Below, piece after piece: positions 44,050 through 58,896 of a DNA stretch of 64,000 bases. The DNA lies in NCBI RefSeq assembly GCF_000203815.1, contig NW_004457711.1, positions 372,001-436,000 on the forward strand, given 5' to 3'. The DNA is from Cavenderia fasciculata (taxonomy: Eukaryota > Evosea > Eumycetozoa > Acytosteliales > Cavenderiaceae). The notes beneath the pieces are model-generated. The model did not search any database. It saw only the letters and a list, made by a program, of their open reading frames with translations, and was not told the origin of the DNA. The position numbers and the translations under genes are program-made. The first letter of the stretch is position 1. The number at the start of each line of letters is the position of its first letter.

Positions 44050-44467
44050 CAGTCAATCGTCGAGGTTGATATCAACCAACTAGATTGTTCAATGTCACAT
44101 TTCTATTATTCAATCATGTTTGTTTCTTTATCTCGAGTTGTTCCAACTGTTAAAGTTTAAATAATGATATCTCTCTTTATATTAATCACAATGCACAAGA
44201 TGAAATTATTATTAAAGATAGTTGTATTATTTGTTGATATGATCCATTATGACGACTCTTGTTAAAGATGATTCAATTGATACATAGAGACCAACTTTTA
44301 GTGTCATTTCTTAAAACTCCTACTATAAAGTTTAAAGATTAAATAGTTTGTTGTGTATAAACAACTTTAAGAAATCCTTGTGTGAAAAAGATCTTTTTCA
44401 TCTTTTTGCAAAACCAAAAATTTTAATGTATTAATAAATATTTGTTTATTATTATTTATTTATTTAA
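44050..44467. other. Intergenic region, nothing recognised
   Basis: 418 bp of AT-rich DNA between the HNH-like gene and ate1, containing the ate1 3' flank and possibly the HNH promoter. No gene or RNA signal was seen. Confidence 0.45.
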
Positions 44468-46268
<1,801 letters not shown>

Positions 46269-46550
46269 CTTTCTCTCTCTCTTTGTATATGTATGTATTT
46301 GTGTAAAGGTATTTATTAATTAAAAATATATAAAGTTGTGAAGATTATGAGACATCCACTTGTCTTTTTTCAGACCCAAAAGTTTTTTGATTTTTTTTTT
46401 CAGAGACCGCTTCAGATCAAGGAGAGATGAAAAACCCTTTATTCTAAAACCTTAATAATTGTATCATAGTAAAGAGAGAGAGTAGAAAGAAAAGAGAGAA
46501 GAAAGAACTATAGTTGAATACTTGATATTCAATATTGTATTATAATCATC
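46269..46550. promoter_or_regulatory. Divergent promoter between ate1 and the DOCK gene
   Basis: 282 bp between start codons pointing away from each other, with A/T-runs and a GAGAGAGAG tract near 46475-46500. No specific site was identified. Confidence 0.45.
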
Positions 46551-49500
46551 ATGTCAGCACCATCATCGACACCTTCATCACCATCATCATCTCGTAGAGA
46601 TTCGTCGACGGGTGTTGTTCAACAGACGACGGTGAGTGTGACACCACCTACAGGCATCGAAAACACGCTGTTACAGTCAATCATTGATTCGACTGGTGTC
46701 GTAAAGTCACGATCATCTTCATTGTCTTCATCTCCTTCGTCATCACCTCTAGTCAAACGACGTAGTGGAGATCAGCAGCAACCATTACAACAACAACAAC
46801 CAAATCAACCACCAGCACCACCCAACGCACCACCTCCACCACCACCAAGATCAGCCTTGTCGTTGGGACTACTCTCTAAACAGATCGAGGGAGGGTCCTC
46901 GGGATCGTCGTCGTCGGCACCAGGGTCTCCGACATCATCTTCAGCATCGGGAATACGTAAACACGCACAACGCAAATACAATGCAGTGGCATCATTCCTC
47001 AGTCTCACACTAAAGGATGAGGTCAGTGACACGGTCCTTTCACATCAACAACAATCACATCGCATGACTTGGTCAGACTTTGAATCAGAGTATGAAAGAG
47101 AGATTGTAAACATTGCACCAGAGCTTAGGTTCCCAGCCGGTGAAGTCATTGTACGTCGTGTAGAGAAAAAGTCACGGATGAACTTTTCCCCAACCGCCGG
47201 TTTAGTAGTCAGTGCACTCGATTCTCACATACACGATATCATTCATCACTTTAACAAGGATTATCTAATCGTACAACATCGTGGTTGTAGTCGTGAAACT
47301 TCACTCTCCTCCTCCTCCTCATCAAAAGGTAGAAAACATTCTTCAAAAGCAACTTCTTATCCATCATTATCAAGCTTTTTAAATAATGGTGGAAATGGTG
47401 GTAGTGGTAGTAGTAGTTCATCAAGTGATGATATTAATAATAATCCAAATCATTTTGTAATTTTAAACAATAATAATAATAATAATAATAATAATGGATC
47501 GTCACCATCAACATCATCAAATGGATCGGTGATATATGGTGGATCAAAAGATGGAACATCAGCTCCATCACTTCGTAGTAAATTATTTTCAAGTACCAAA
47601 TCAATCAACCGAGCTTTATCATCTAGACGTATCGAATCTTCCTCAGATGATACTAATCTTCCTTCACTTTCTTCTATTCCTGAAGATCCAATTAAACAAT
47701 TAATTCCTGAAAAATTGTAAGAAACAAAACAAAAAAATAGAAATAGAAAATATACTTATTCTTTTCTTTTAATTTTATTTAGTGGATTAGAATTATTATG
47801 TCAAGTAAAGGAATTAAAATTTCAATGGGATGTTGAACCATTCTTTTGTAGTTTATATATTGTAGATTTAGAAAAAAGAGAAAGGATATCGGAAAGTTTT
47901 AATTTCCATTTAAATTCAAAACAATTGTTGGATAGTCTAAAGATTGGAGATGATCTAACCAATGGATTTGCAAATCAAAATCAATGTATTTTTTCTTTAA
48001 ACAAATATCATCCAAATATGTATTTTGTACTTCGAGTTTATCATATTTTTAGAGGTGATATTGAACGCGACATTAAACCCTATATTAAAGTAAATAGATA
48101 GAAAAAGATAAAAGATATTTAGTTTATTAACTTTTTCTTTTTCTTTTTATTTTTATTTTTATTTAGGATTTCAAAAAACAAAATAAACAAACAGTATTGA
48201 CACAATTTAAAAGTGAAGTAACAGATAGATGTATGAATTGGGGAACTGGAGAACAAAGTAAAACATTACAACCATTTGTTTGGACTGCTTATCCAGTTTT
48301 CCAACATTCTGTTAGTACTCGTCCAGCATTGGTTTCTCAAGGTAGTTCACTTAATCTATTGGTCAATCAACAACAAACAAGTAGTATCAATGTTGTTCCA
48401 CCTCCACCTCCACCTCCTCCTCTTCCCCCAACGAGTAATGGACGTAATTCTTTAGATTCTTCTCCAACTATTTCGACGTTATCACCTCCATCACCAATGA
48501 TACCATCACCACCATCACCAACAACAAATGCACAAAATAGTAGTAAAACCAATATTGAAATTGTAAACATGGTACCTGCAACACCCAATCTTAGTGATCG
48601 ATCAATTTGCGAGTTGTTGCTAAATGACAAGGATCTAAGAAAATCAAAGACTGTTCAAGCTGCCTTTTCCATGTCGATTCGTACTTTGGATGCAGAAGAA
48701 GAGTTAAAGGGTCGTGTAACACCATCACTCATTCCAGTATTGCCAATAGAAAGAGAGGCAGTACCAAATTTTATTAGAGAGATTCAAGATTTCTCTGAAA
48801 CACCATATCCACATACAGAGTATACCAACAATCTCTACATCTATCCAGAAATGTGTTTTATCAAGTTTAAAAACCCAAACATTCAAATACAAGCTCAATT
48901 GGTAGAGGATCTGCAAACACTCAAATCACTCAAATGTATTTATCCAACATCGGCACCACCATACATTCCAAATAGTCTATGGGATTCTTTCAACAATACA
49001 CCCAATCAAATGCCAACTCCATCACCAACCATCCCCTTTCCTCCACTTGAATATGTTGCCTTTTCAGGTGTATCATTCCACGATAAACGACCACACTTTA
49101 CAGAAGAATTCAAGATTAAATTACCAACAAAGATTACAACTCATCACCTACTCTTTACATTTTATCATGTAAATGTAGCCTCTTCATCCTCTTCTAAAAA
49201 GGATCAAAAAACTGCTATTGGTTATGCAGCAGTACCTCTATTACAAGCAAATAATGGAGGTGTTTTCCTCAAAGATGATTATTATCACGTTCCCATTGAA
49301 AAAGAGTTGAATAGTATAGAATCGGCATTCCTTGATACTGAACAAAGTAAAAAGGAAAAACGTGATTTCTTTACCTTTAGAACTAAATTGGCTTCAAGTG
49401 TTGTCACTCAAGATACTAGCTTACATCATTTCTTCAAGTATTGTTGTAATCCAAATAATCATGAATCTCTTGGTAAAACTTTGGATGCTGTCCGAGGTAT

Positions 49501-52500
49501 TCAAAAAATTGATCGTCTCCCTTGCGTTCAATTCTTCCCTGTCATTTTGGATCAACTTTTCCAAATTATGTGTCTATCTGCAAATGAAGTTGCTTCTCAA
49601 GCTTTTACTTCAATACTTCATGTTATTAAAATGTAAAAAAAAAAAAAAAAAATCAAAAAGAATAATAATACTAACCATTATTTTCTATTTTTTTATTTAT
49701 TTTAGTGTTGATGGATATGAAAAAAAAGCAGGAACAGAAAAAAGTAGATTATTAACTTTATATTCTGAATATATGTTTGATTATATTCCAGATTCAAAAT
49801 ATGTTTATGAAGAATTATGTAGACAATGGGTTAATGCTATTAATACTGGTGTAAGTAAAAAAAATATAAATATTAATCATTATTTTAAATATTAATTTTC
49901 TATTTTCTATTTTCTAGATATATGTAAAAGATTTTAGATTAAATTGGTTTTTATTTGATATAATGACAAAATCAATGGCATTATCATTATCAAATTCATC
50001 ACAATTGGATACAGATTTGGGACGTGAGAATAGATTCCAAATTGAATTTCAAGAACATTTGAATCGTTTGGTTCTTAAATTACTTCCTCAATTATCATCA
50101 GATTCAAGCATGTCTGTTCAAATGTTTGAATTCTTTACAAAATTCCCTTATTTCATTAATAATCTATTCCCATTAATTGATAGAGGTTTTTTGTTTAATT
50201 TGATTTATAATTATATTTCAAGAATTTCATTGGATACAAAAGATGGAGGTAATATGATATCACCAATCATTACAGGATTACCACCAAATTCACCAGGTTT
50301 ACATGGTGTTGGAGGAGCGAATCAAATGTTATCACCAAATAGTAAAGAGGCAAGAGATTTAGCAGAACATGCACAAATCACATTGATTACAATCAAATTT
50401 AACTTTTTAAAGATAATTTGTGATTATGATCATTATATTCCTCTCAATTTCCCTCAAACTATTAAAGTTGTAGATTCAATTGCTGAATTAAATTCTAAAT
50501 TCTTGTATGTTAAAAAAAAAAAAAAAAAAGAAAAAAAAAAATATTTCTCTAATCATTTTATTTATATTTATTTTTTTATAGTAAGAGACATTTTATAGCA
50601 GTATTATTATTAAATGAAGTTGAATCATGTTTAAGATTTGTTAGACCATCAATTCGTAATCAAGCAATTCTAACATTGAAACAGTTGTTGAAAAAACATC
50701 ATTTCGATACACGTTATCAATCGACAGAGATTCGTGAAAAGATTTCATCAATCTATTTTCCATTTGTTTTAATGATGGTTGAACACTATTCAATTATCAA
50801 ACATTCATTGGATCATACTGAATTGTTGGATTGGATTACATGTCTTGTTTGGATACTTCAGTATTGCAACAGAGAATTGTTACGTGTATGGTTGACAAAA
50901 GAAACAGAAACTAGAAAGAATAGTTTTATGGGTCTCATGTCACTTGCTATCGATACATTTAAACAAGAAGAATCTATTCATGAAATCATCCTACTCAATA
51001 TTGAAATGTGTAGAATCATATTGAATCATTTCAAATCAATAGATGATAAACTTTTAAATAATGTCATTACAAATATTCAAAAATGTTCTTCTTTAGCTTC
51101 AGTTGATATTGTTCCAGAGTATGTAAAAGAAACAAAAAAAAAAAAAAGAATTAAATATTAATTTTCTATTATTTTAGAATTTATAATGTTATTAAAGAAT
51201 CATTAATACCAAATCATCCAACTGTAATATTTAATCATTCAAATAATAATTATTGTGAATTGTTGTCGTACGAGTTGTTGTCAAAGACTGATAAACCAAA
51301 ATTGTCGACTATTGCAAGTTCATTGTTTTACTTTTTGTTGGAGAGTAATTTCAATGTGACCAATGATATTACTAGAATGAAGGTTCAGTCAACTGTCGCA
51401 TTCTCCAAATTGGTGGGAGAAGTAAAGTTGGAAAATGCATCACTCAACATCTTTTTGTCTCATGTCAAAGAATTGACCAAAGCACACCAATCGTCTGTTT
51501 TCCGTGCACAAATTGATGAATGGATTCTAAAGATCAACACATTGATGAAGTATTCAAATACTATTAGCGAAAACAAATCAGATTGTGAAATGGTTGCCGA
51601 AATGTATTACAACATCTCCAATAGTTACTTTGAAAGTCCAAATCTTCGTGTAACTTGGCTAGAGAATCTTGCCAAAAAGAACAACGACCACCATCTATTT
51701 GACGAGGCTGCTCAATGTCTTATTCAGAGTGCCTATCTAGTGTCTCGCTATCTTCACATGTCTGGCAAACTCAAAGACACTACCATCGCCGACTTTGCAG
51801 TCATTTGTCCAAACATTTCTCGTGAACTAGAGCTACCTCCCATTAGCAACAAAGACGATGCACTCTTTCAAATGTGGACTGTAGACTATCTAGTCAAACT
51901 TTTAGAAGAATCAATCTCTCTTGTTTCAAAATCTGAACGTTATGAATTGGCAATTGAAATTCATTCCCTTATTTCAAAAATTCTAAAATCTAAAAAGGAT
52001 TATAAGGCCCTCATGTCTACTTTATCAAATCAAAAACAAATTTGTGAAACTATTGTTGAAAAGGTAAATAGAAAAGAAAAAGAAAAGAAAAAAGGAAATA
52101 TAATAATAATATTAATTTATTTATTTATTTATGTTTATAGTCAAAAGAAATTAGATTACAATCAAAATATTATAGAATTGCATTTTATGGACCAAAGTTT
52201 GAAGATTTGAATAATAAGGAATTTATTTACAAGAAACCACCTGAATGTTTATTAAAACATATTACAACACAGATTACTCAACAGATATTGGATAAATTTG
52301 CTGGTGCCATTGAAAAGGATGCGATTGTGTTAATGTCAAATGCACCATTTGATCGTACTACATTGGTGGCTGACAAGTTGTATTATCAGGTGATTAGTGT
52401 CGAGCCATACGTTGAATTGTCGGCGACAAACGAGTCTACTACCTTGTCATCATTTGATCCAAACTTTGGTGTCAGTAGTTTTATCTCTGAAACTGCCTAT

Positions 52501-52998
52501 AGTCAAACAGGTGGCAAACCCATACAAGAAGACATTTCAAAACAGTCCAAGAAAAAGACCATCTTTGTAGTTGACCCACTCTCGCTACCCTACCTAAAGA
52601 ACCGTGTCGAGATTACTTCCAAACGTGAAATCATCTTGTCACCAATTGAAAATGCTATCGAATTGATCAAGGGTCGTATTCTCAAATTGATGGAACAGGT
52701 GCAGACACCAACACCTCGTATCAACCTGTTGCAACAAGTCATTCAAGGTAGTGTAGTACCAATGGTCAACGAAGGCCCACTCAAAATTTGCGAGGTCTTT
52801 TTAAGCAAACAAAACGTTGTCAACTATGCCCCTGAGCACGTCGAAATGCTCAAACGATCCATGGAGCGATTCATCTATTTCTGTGGACTCTCGATCCTTC
52901 TCAACAAACGTCACATCCAACCACAACACCAAGATTTCCAAAATATGGTCGAAAAACAATTTGATATTCTTAAAAAGGAAGTCAATACCTACATGTAA
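46551..52998 (+). CDS. DOCK-family Rho/Rac guanine-nucleotide exchange factor, zizimin-like
   Basis: Eight exons (46551-47716, 47783-48089, 48167-49632, 49706-49850, 49918-50504, 50582-51118, 51178-52063, 52141-52998) give 1,983 residues. DOCK proteins activate Rac/Cdc42 and drive actin remodelling at the membrane. Residues 1-390 are S/P/Q-rich with a polyproline stretch. The DHR1 (C2-like) domain at about 705-900 starts HTEYTNNLYIYPEMCFIKFK and includes EYVAFSGVSFHDKRPHFTEE and HLLFTFYHVN, typical for lipid binding. An armadillo-like helical middle follows. The DHR2 catalytic domain (about 1,500-1,960) has YRIAFYGPKF, LYYQVISVEPYVE, FDRTTLV and a last lobe PLKICEVFLSKQ. VEPY and FYGPKF favour the zizimin branch over DOCK180. 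Exon phases all agree. Confidence 0.92.
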
Positions 52999-53317
52999 AT
53001 AATCACACAATCAAACAATCAACCAAACAAACAAAATAACAAATAACAAATAACAAATAACAAATAATACAGAATATATATATAGACTAGATAGAGAGTC
53101 AAAAAGAAAAATAAAAAAATAATTAAAATTAAAAACTTTTTGTGGTCACACTTGCGAATAGAGGCGACTCGCGCCTACAAATTACGTAACGTTATTTTGT
53201 TGGACTAGATACTAGACTCTCGAGAGGTTCATTTCATTCATATATTTAATATATGTATACATATATAATATTATAATAGGTAGAGACGACAAATGTTAAA
53301 TTACACAATAGATAGAT
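52999..53317. promoter_or_regulatory. Intergenic region and bZIP-gene promoter with TTACGTAA site
   Basis: 319 bp. It contains repeated AACAAAT units (53037-53066), a small hairpin AGGCG-ACTCG-CGCCT near 53162-53176, and at 53182-53189 the palindrome TTACGTAA, a classic bZIP (PAR/C/EBP type) binding site, 129 bp before the bZIP gene's start codon. Confidence 0.5.
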
Positions 53318-54736
53318 ATGTCTTCACTTATCGATAACAACAACAATACACTTCATCATCATCATCACCATGATCATCATCATGCCATACAACCTGATGA
53401 ATTGGTTGACGAGGCAGCTGCTGCAGCAGCGACTGGTACTACTACATGTGAAGATCAAGGGTTGATACAACACCACAGTCACCTGCATCATGACGAACCA
53501 ATACATGCATATGATGATGGTCAGCAACTAGAACACCATCATCATCAACACCATCATCAACATATCCACCATCATATAAATGATGACGTTGTGATGATTG
53601 CCAATAATACTGAAGGTCAAGTGGTAGAAGATGAGATGGATCATCATCAACATCAGCAACATCATCACCACAATGTCATCCAAGATGACGAACATCATCA
53701 TCATCACCATCACCTTCAACATCATCTTCACCCACAATCAGATCTGATGATTGAACAACAACAACAACAACAACAGCAGCAGCAGCAGCAACATCAGCAA
53801 CAACAACAACAACAACACATTGACGAACATCACTCTGCGCAAAATCAACAACAACAATCAATGGAATTGGAAGAAGAAGAAGAAGAAAAGAGAGGAATCA
53901 AACGCAATATTTATGAACACCAAGATATAGTAACAACGACGACATCCAAAGACGAATTATTGAATGGTAGTGGTAGTGGTGGTGGTATGTTGGTTCAACC
54001 ACCTGACCATCAAATCTATCAACAACCAACAATATCTACATCGATACATATACCTACCCATGTGGTTCAACCTATTCCTACTCAATCTCCACAACTAACA
54101 ATTGTTCAACCTCAACCTCAACAACCTCAAAACAATCCTGTAAATTTTATTCACCAACCTATTGCCACGTCCTCCTATCCTGTTGCTAAGCCATTCACTC
54201 AGACGGCCACTGTCGTTCAGTCTCCACCTCTTCCTCTTCCTCCTCCCCCTCCTTTATCCCCTTCATCACCTCCATCTCCGCGATCATCTCCACCACAACA
54301 ACAACCATTATTGAAACAATTACAACAACAACAACAAGCCAAGGAAAAGACATCAAACGCAATCAAACAAAAAAAATATCGTGACGGTCTTAAAAAGAAA
54401 CACGAAGAGGCAGATCGACGTTTGAACAATCTCATCCAAGACAATATAAATCTTCAACAACAAGTTGAAGCCAGTGACAATAATAGGATTCAACTTGAAA
54501 GAGATAACCAAAAATTAAAATTAATGATCTATCATTTACAACAACAAAATAATAATAATAATAATAGTAATAATAGTTCATCAGAAGTCATTGAAACTTT
54601 TCCTCTACTTTCTCAATCCTCCTCTTCCACCTCAACTTTCACAACTTTTGATACTTTATCAACACATCAACAAATTCAAATGATCAAACAAAGAAGAAAA
54701 TTAAGTTTTACATCTAACCTTGGAATTAATAATAAT

Positions 54737-54822
<86 letters not shown>

Positions 54823-55522
54823 AATAGAAAGAATAGAAGAATGTATAGGAATATCTGATGAATTATATCATTCGAATTTTAAAAAGGAATGGTTTCCACT
54901 TGATAGTAGGACAATCATTTATAATTTACAAGATGAGTTGTTGGTGAGCACTCGAGCATTGGAATGTAACAACAAATCTTGTTTTGGTGTTTGTGAAAAC
55001 TGTGAATCCATTAGAAATCAATATATAACAAAGAGAAGTGAAATCAATCATCAACATCAACAACAACATGTTTATGAACAATCTGGAATCACCAATCAAC
55101 ATGTTGCTGATCAGCAACAAGAAAACATTCCTCTAAATGATTCCACTACATCTACTACAACAACTACAATCCAACCAGAAAAACAATCATCAACAACCAT
55201 CATAGATGAAAATCAAAATAATGCAACCAGCAAAAAGAAACGACAAAAAAGAACAGACACTTTAAAAGAAAAAAGAAAAGGAAAAGAAAATAGTAAAGAC
55301 AATAATAATAATAATAATAATAATAGTATGGAAGATATTGAAGAAATTATTCCATCCTCTAAATCTTTACAAGAATCCTCCTCTCCAACAACTACTCAAA
55401 CAATAAGTTCATTTCTTCCAAGGAGATCATCATCACGCAAGTCTTTTAATAATAATAATAATACATCTGGTGATGATGAACCAAACCAAAAAGATGGGAT
55501 GACGATTCATCAAAATCAATAA
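53318..55522 (+). CDS. bZIP transcription factor with long Q, H and N runs
   Basis: A single-exon frame of 734 residues. The N-terminal 200 residues are dominated by histidine runs (CAT/CAC), then CAA/CAG glutamine runs. The basic region SNAIKQKKYRDGLKKKHEEA lies at about 345-364, with the invariant Asn and Arg of bZIP factors spaced nine positions apart (N-x7-R). The zipper follows, with leucines every seven residues (RRLNNLIQDNINLQQQVEAS to LKLMIYHLQQQ). After a run of about 40 asparagines comes an ordered part (CIGISDELYHSNFKKEWFPL, then CNNKSCFGVCENCESI) with a four-cysteine cluster that might bind zinc. It probably acts in the nucleus as a dimer; target genes are unknown. The start codon follows an AT-rich leader. 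Confidence 0.88.
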
Positions 55523-55637
55523 ATAATAATAATTATTGAATTTGATTATCCATCTTAAAATGTGGTACTTTTTTTTGTTTCCTTTATTTTTTTTTGTTTG
55601 CAGTTGTATATATATTTATATAGAGAACTGTGAAGAT

Positions 55638-58600
55638 ATGAAACAAAGAAAGAATAGGGCTCAAACGAATAAGACAAATAATGAAGATGATGATGATGAT
55701 GTGATGTTGGTTGATCAAGAGGAAGCAACAAAAAGCACAAAGCTTAATGTAAATAACCTACAAGTGACTAAAAGAAGAAAGAATAGTAATAACATTGATC
55801 AAACAACAAGACATACCGATCAAATACAAAGAAATACATCTTCCAATCGGGTTAATAGTAATAACAAGAGAATTCATAAAGATGATGATGAGGATAAAGA
55901 AGAAGAAGAAGAAGAAGAAGAAGAGGAAGAGGAAGAAGAAGAAAAGGGTAAATATCAACTAAAGACATATTTATTATATTATGATTCGATTATTAATTTA
56001 TTATTTATTAATCAAAAGTATACGAAAAGGAAGAATTAAAGAGTAAACTTAAAAAAGATTTACTTTTGATTTGTCAATCAATGAATATTGAAGATGCATC
56101 AATGAAACTAACCAAAGATAAAATGATCAAGAGTATTATCAATGTTCAAAATAGTCGTATACAACTTTTAGAATTCAAAGACAAAATGATTGACAATAAT
56201 CCTCTAAATGATTATAACAAAGGGTCGCTTGAATATTCATTGCCATGGCCAATCATTGGTAAAATACTCGATTATCTTTGGACTGAATCATCCATTTGTA
56301 CTTGTTACTATAGTCATCAATTGATTGATACTATAAGATCGCAGCCTGCTGGTACTGAGAGTTTTGATCACTATCAAATGTGGCCAGTCTATCAACCATT
56401 GTTGGAGCAACACAAAGAATCAAGAATGAAATGTCCAATGCATACATACCACTATTTGAATGATTTGGAGCCATCAATCAACATTATTGTACCCTTCACT
56501 TTTCCCTATCGCAATGACACCAACAAATGGAGATTTCAACTACTTGCTGTGTCCAAACGAGTCAACCACTATTTGTCGTTCAAATACTTTACCAACATTC
56601 GTCTTGATATCAACTATGACACATGGAATCATATCAACAACCAGTATTGTCCAATCAAGGCACCAAAGAAATTGGCAATTCTCAATCATTGTGATTACAC
56701 GAGTTTGACAGGCAGCCGAAAAAACACTGCCATGTTTACCTCTGTTGAAAAACTCTCGTTGGGTCATCATTACAACTATACACCCGCCTATACCAAAAAG
56801 TTACACAGTATCTTTTATAAAATCAAATCGTTTACTTTAAAAAGTCACAATGGTCGATTTCAACTTCAAATGATATCTCAGTTCAAGCACCTTACATCAC
56901 TCCATTTTACAACACCTCCCCAAGATACGAATCGACAAAAACTATTGATCATTCTTCCAGCAGGGATGGTGAAACTATTACTTCCAGACCAATGGTGCAC
57001 CGAACCAATCACACTCAAAGATGATCTAGCCAACACAATTCAAGTTAGCAACATTTATCCACCAAATCAAATGCCAAACCTACGTACCTTTCATGTTCTC
57101 AAATCGTCACCTACAATCTCATCCTCGTTGTTTGATCATCCAAACGTTACCAAACTAGTCGTTTATCATGACCAATTTCAATCATCACACATTGCTACTT
57201 TAAACATTGATACTTTGAAACTTAACTTCTTGGTTGATTTCGAATTCATCATTAAAACCTCTAGTATTTTCGATGGATTGAATGCCAAACAACTCATTTT
57301 ACTCAGCAATCGAGATATAACAGACAAAACGATCAACCATTTTAAAAAACTTGGATATGAATATAAAGGAGCTATATTTAAAGAAGCATTAAAAAGACAA
57401 CCACATTTTATTAAAACATCAACTCCAACATCAGAAATTAAAACACCAACAATACAAGAAATAGTAGTAGTATCACCAACAGCAACAACAACCATTACAA
57501 TGGTCAACAACAACAACAACAATCCAACACTTCCATTTATAGTAATCGAAAAGATTGTTGGATATTCATGGAATGGTTATTATTGTACTTGTGCCAATGA
57601 TGAAAGACACCAACATTTCAATTTTCCAAATTATATCAATCAATCTCGACGATTCCTCAAAACCAAATCAATGTGTCCTATACACAAAGATCATGTCCCA
57701 AGTTTCACAACGTATAGAGGTGAAAGTATGGTCAAACAAATCAACCATCTTCGATTTGGAATACCAATGTCATGCAAGAGATTATTTGAATATGTTTCAA
57801 ATAACCTTGTAAAGAGATCTATGTTATCTTCGATAGGGGATTCTGAAATAGCAGATCATTGCAAACACTTTTCAAATCAATATTGTCTGTTGGGAAAATC
57901 AATTGATACTCTTACAATTTTTGTTCACCTTCCTTTCTACTCACCAAATTGGAATTTTTTAAATCTTGGTCACTATTTGAAAGTAAAAAGATTGAAAATC
58001 ATTCCTCCCAACAATCAACTTTGTTTACTTGTGGTTGACAAACTATTCCTCTCATTGAGTCGTTTGCAATCTCTTACCTCATTGGATATATCTCAATATT
58101 TACTAGACAGTGGCAATGCACTCACATTCATCAACTCATTAAAGAATTTACCACTTAGAAAATTATATTACAATGATTGTAAAGATAACCAATATCTATT
58201 CCAAGACAATGGATCCATTTCAACTAGATGGCCATTAACACAATCATTGGAAGAATTATCAATCAATTCATTTGAAGTCATTCCAAAGTTACAACTATTC
58301 CCAAAACTCAGACATCTTAGAATCATTACCGGTCAAGAGGAATATAGCCAGGGTGCAAATATTAAATTAACGGATGAGCAAATCAAATCAAGTCTTCCGT
58401 ATAGAGTCACCAAACTATCGTTCTACAATAACAATGTTGCCAAAATCGGCAATTTTAATCGACAAGTGAGAGAGCTGGTGTATTTAAACAGCTACCCTTT
58501 TGGCAAATCTGAAAGTCCCTTTAGCCATATCCAAAAGATCTCCATGAGGTTGTCCTCTCAAAATTTCATCTACAGCCACCCATTAGATCAAACCAACTTT

Positions 58601-58681
58601 AAATTCATTGGAACCTTTTACAAGGGTGCTTCAAATCGTTCAGTTCAATATAAATGGGTATATTTAAGAAATTTCAATTAA
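55638..58681 (+). CDS. Tandem-family protein A: SAP-like motif, two Cys/His modules with leucine-rich repeats
   Basis: Two exons (55638-55947 and 56019-58681) give 990 residues. I do not recognise the family by name. Exon 1 encodes a charged tail (KRRKNSNN, then a run of 15 or more glutamates). Exon 2 begins with a SAP-like helix pair (LKSKLKKDLLLICQSMNIED, LTKDKMIKSIINVQ). It is followed by an F-box-like segment (LPWPIIGKILDYLW) with CTCYYSH and MKCPMHTYHYL, possibly a zinc site. Leucine-rich segments follow to about 560. A second, diverged copy of the same module starts LPFIVIEKIVGYSW, with CTCANDERHQHF and MCPIHKDHVP, then more leucine-rich repeats to the end (KWVYLRNFN). So the protein is internally duplicated. 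It is first of three tandem relatives. F-box use is inferred only. Confidence 0.75.
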
Positions 58682-58737
58682 GAAAAGATAATAAATTTGT
58701 TAAATTGAGACTGTTTCCCTTTCCAAACTTTTAAAAA

Positions 58738-58800
58738 ATGGCGCCATAAATTTTAATATAATTCATCAACCCACCCCAACCCTTCCTTCATTGGCGCCAA
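58738..58800. promoter_or_regulatory. Pair of GGCGCC palindromes before family copy B
   Basis: ATGGCGCCAT at 58738-58747 and TTGGCGCCAA at 58791-58800, about 50 bp apart. A third, TTTGGCGCCAAA at 59948-59959, lies before copy C. All match E2F-like cores in an otherwise AT-rich flank. Confidence 0.4.
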
Positions 58801-58802
58801 TA

Positions 58803-58821
58803 CCCCCCCCCCCCCCCCCCC
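58803..58821. repeat. Poly(C) run of 19
   Basis: 19 uninterrupted C between family copies A and B, striking in an AT-rich genome. The C-count is prone to sequencing error. Confidence 0.85.
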
Positions 58822-58896
58822 AATTTAAAACCAACACCAAACTAAAGAATAATGAAGAAGAAGAATATGATTTTGATCATTTTTTAAATCAAAGAT

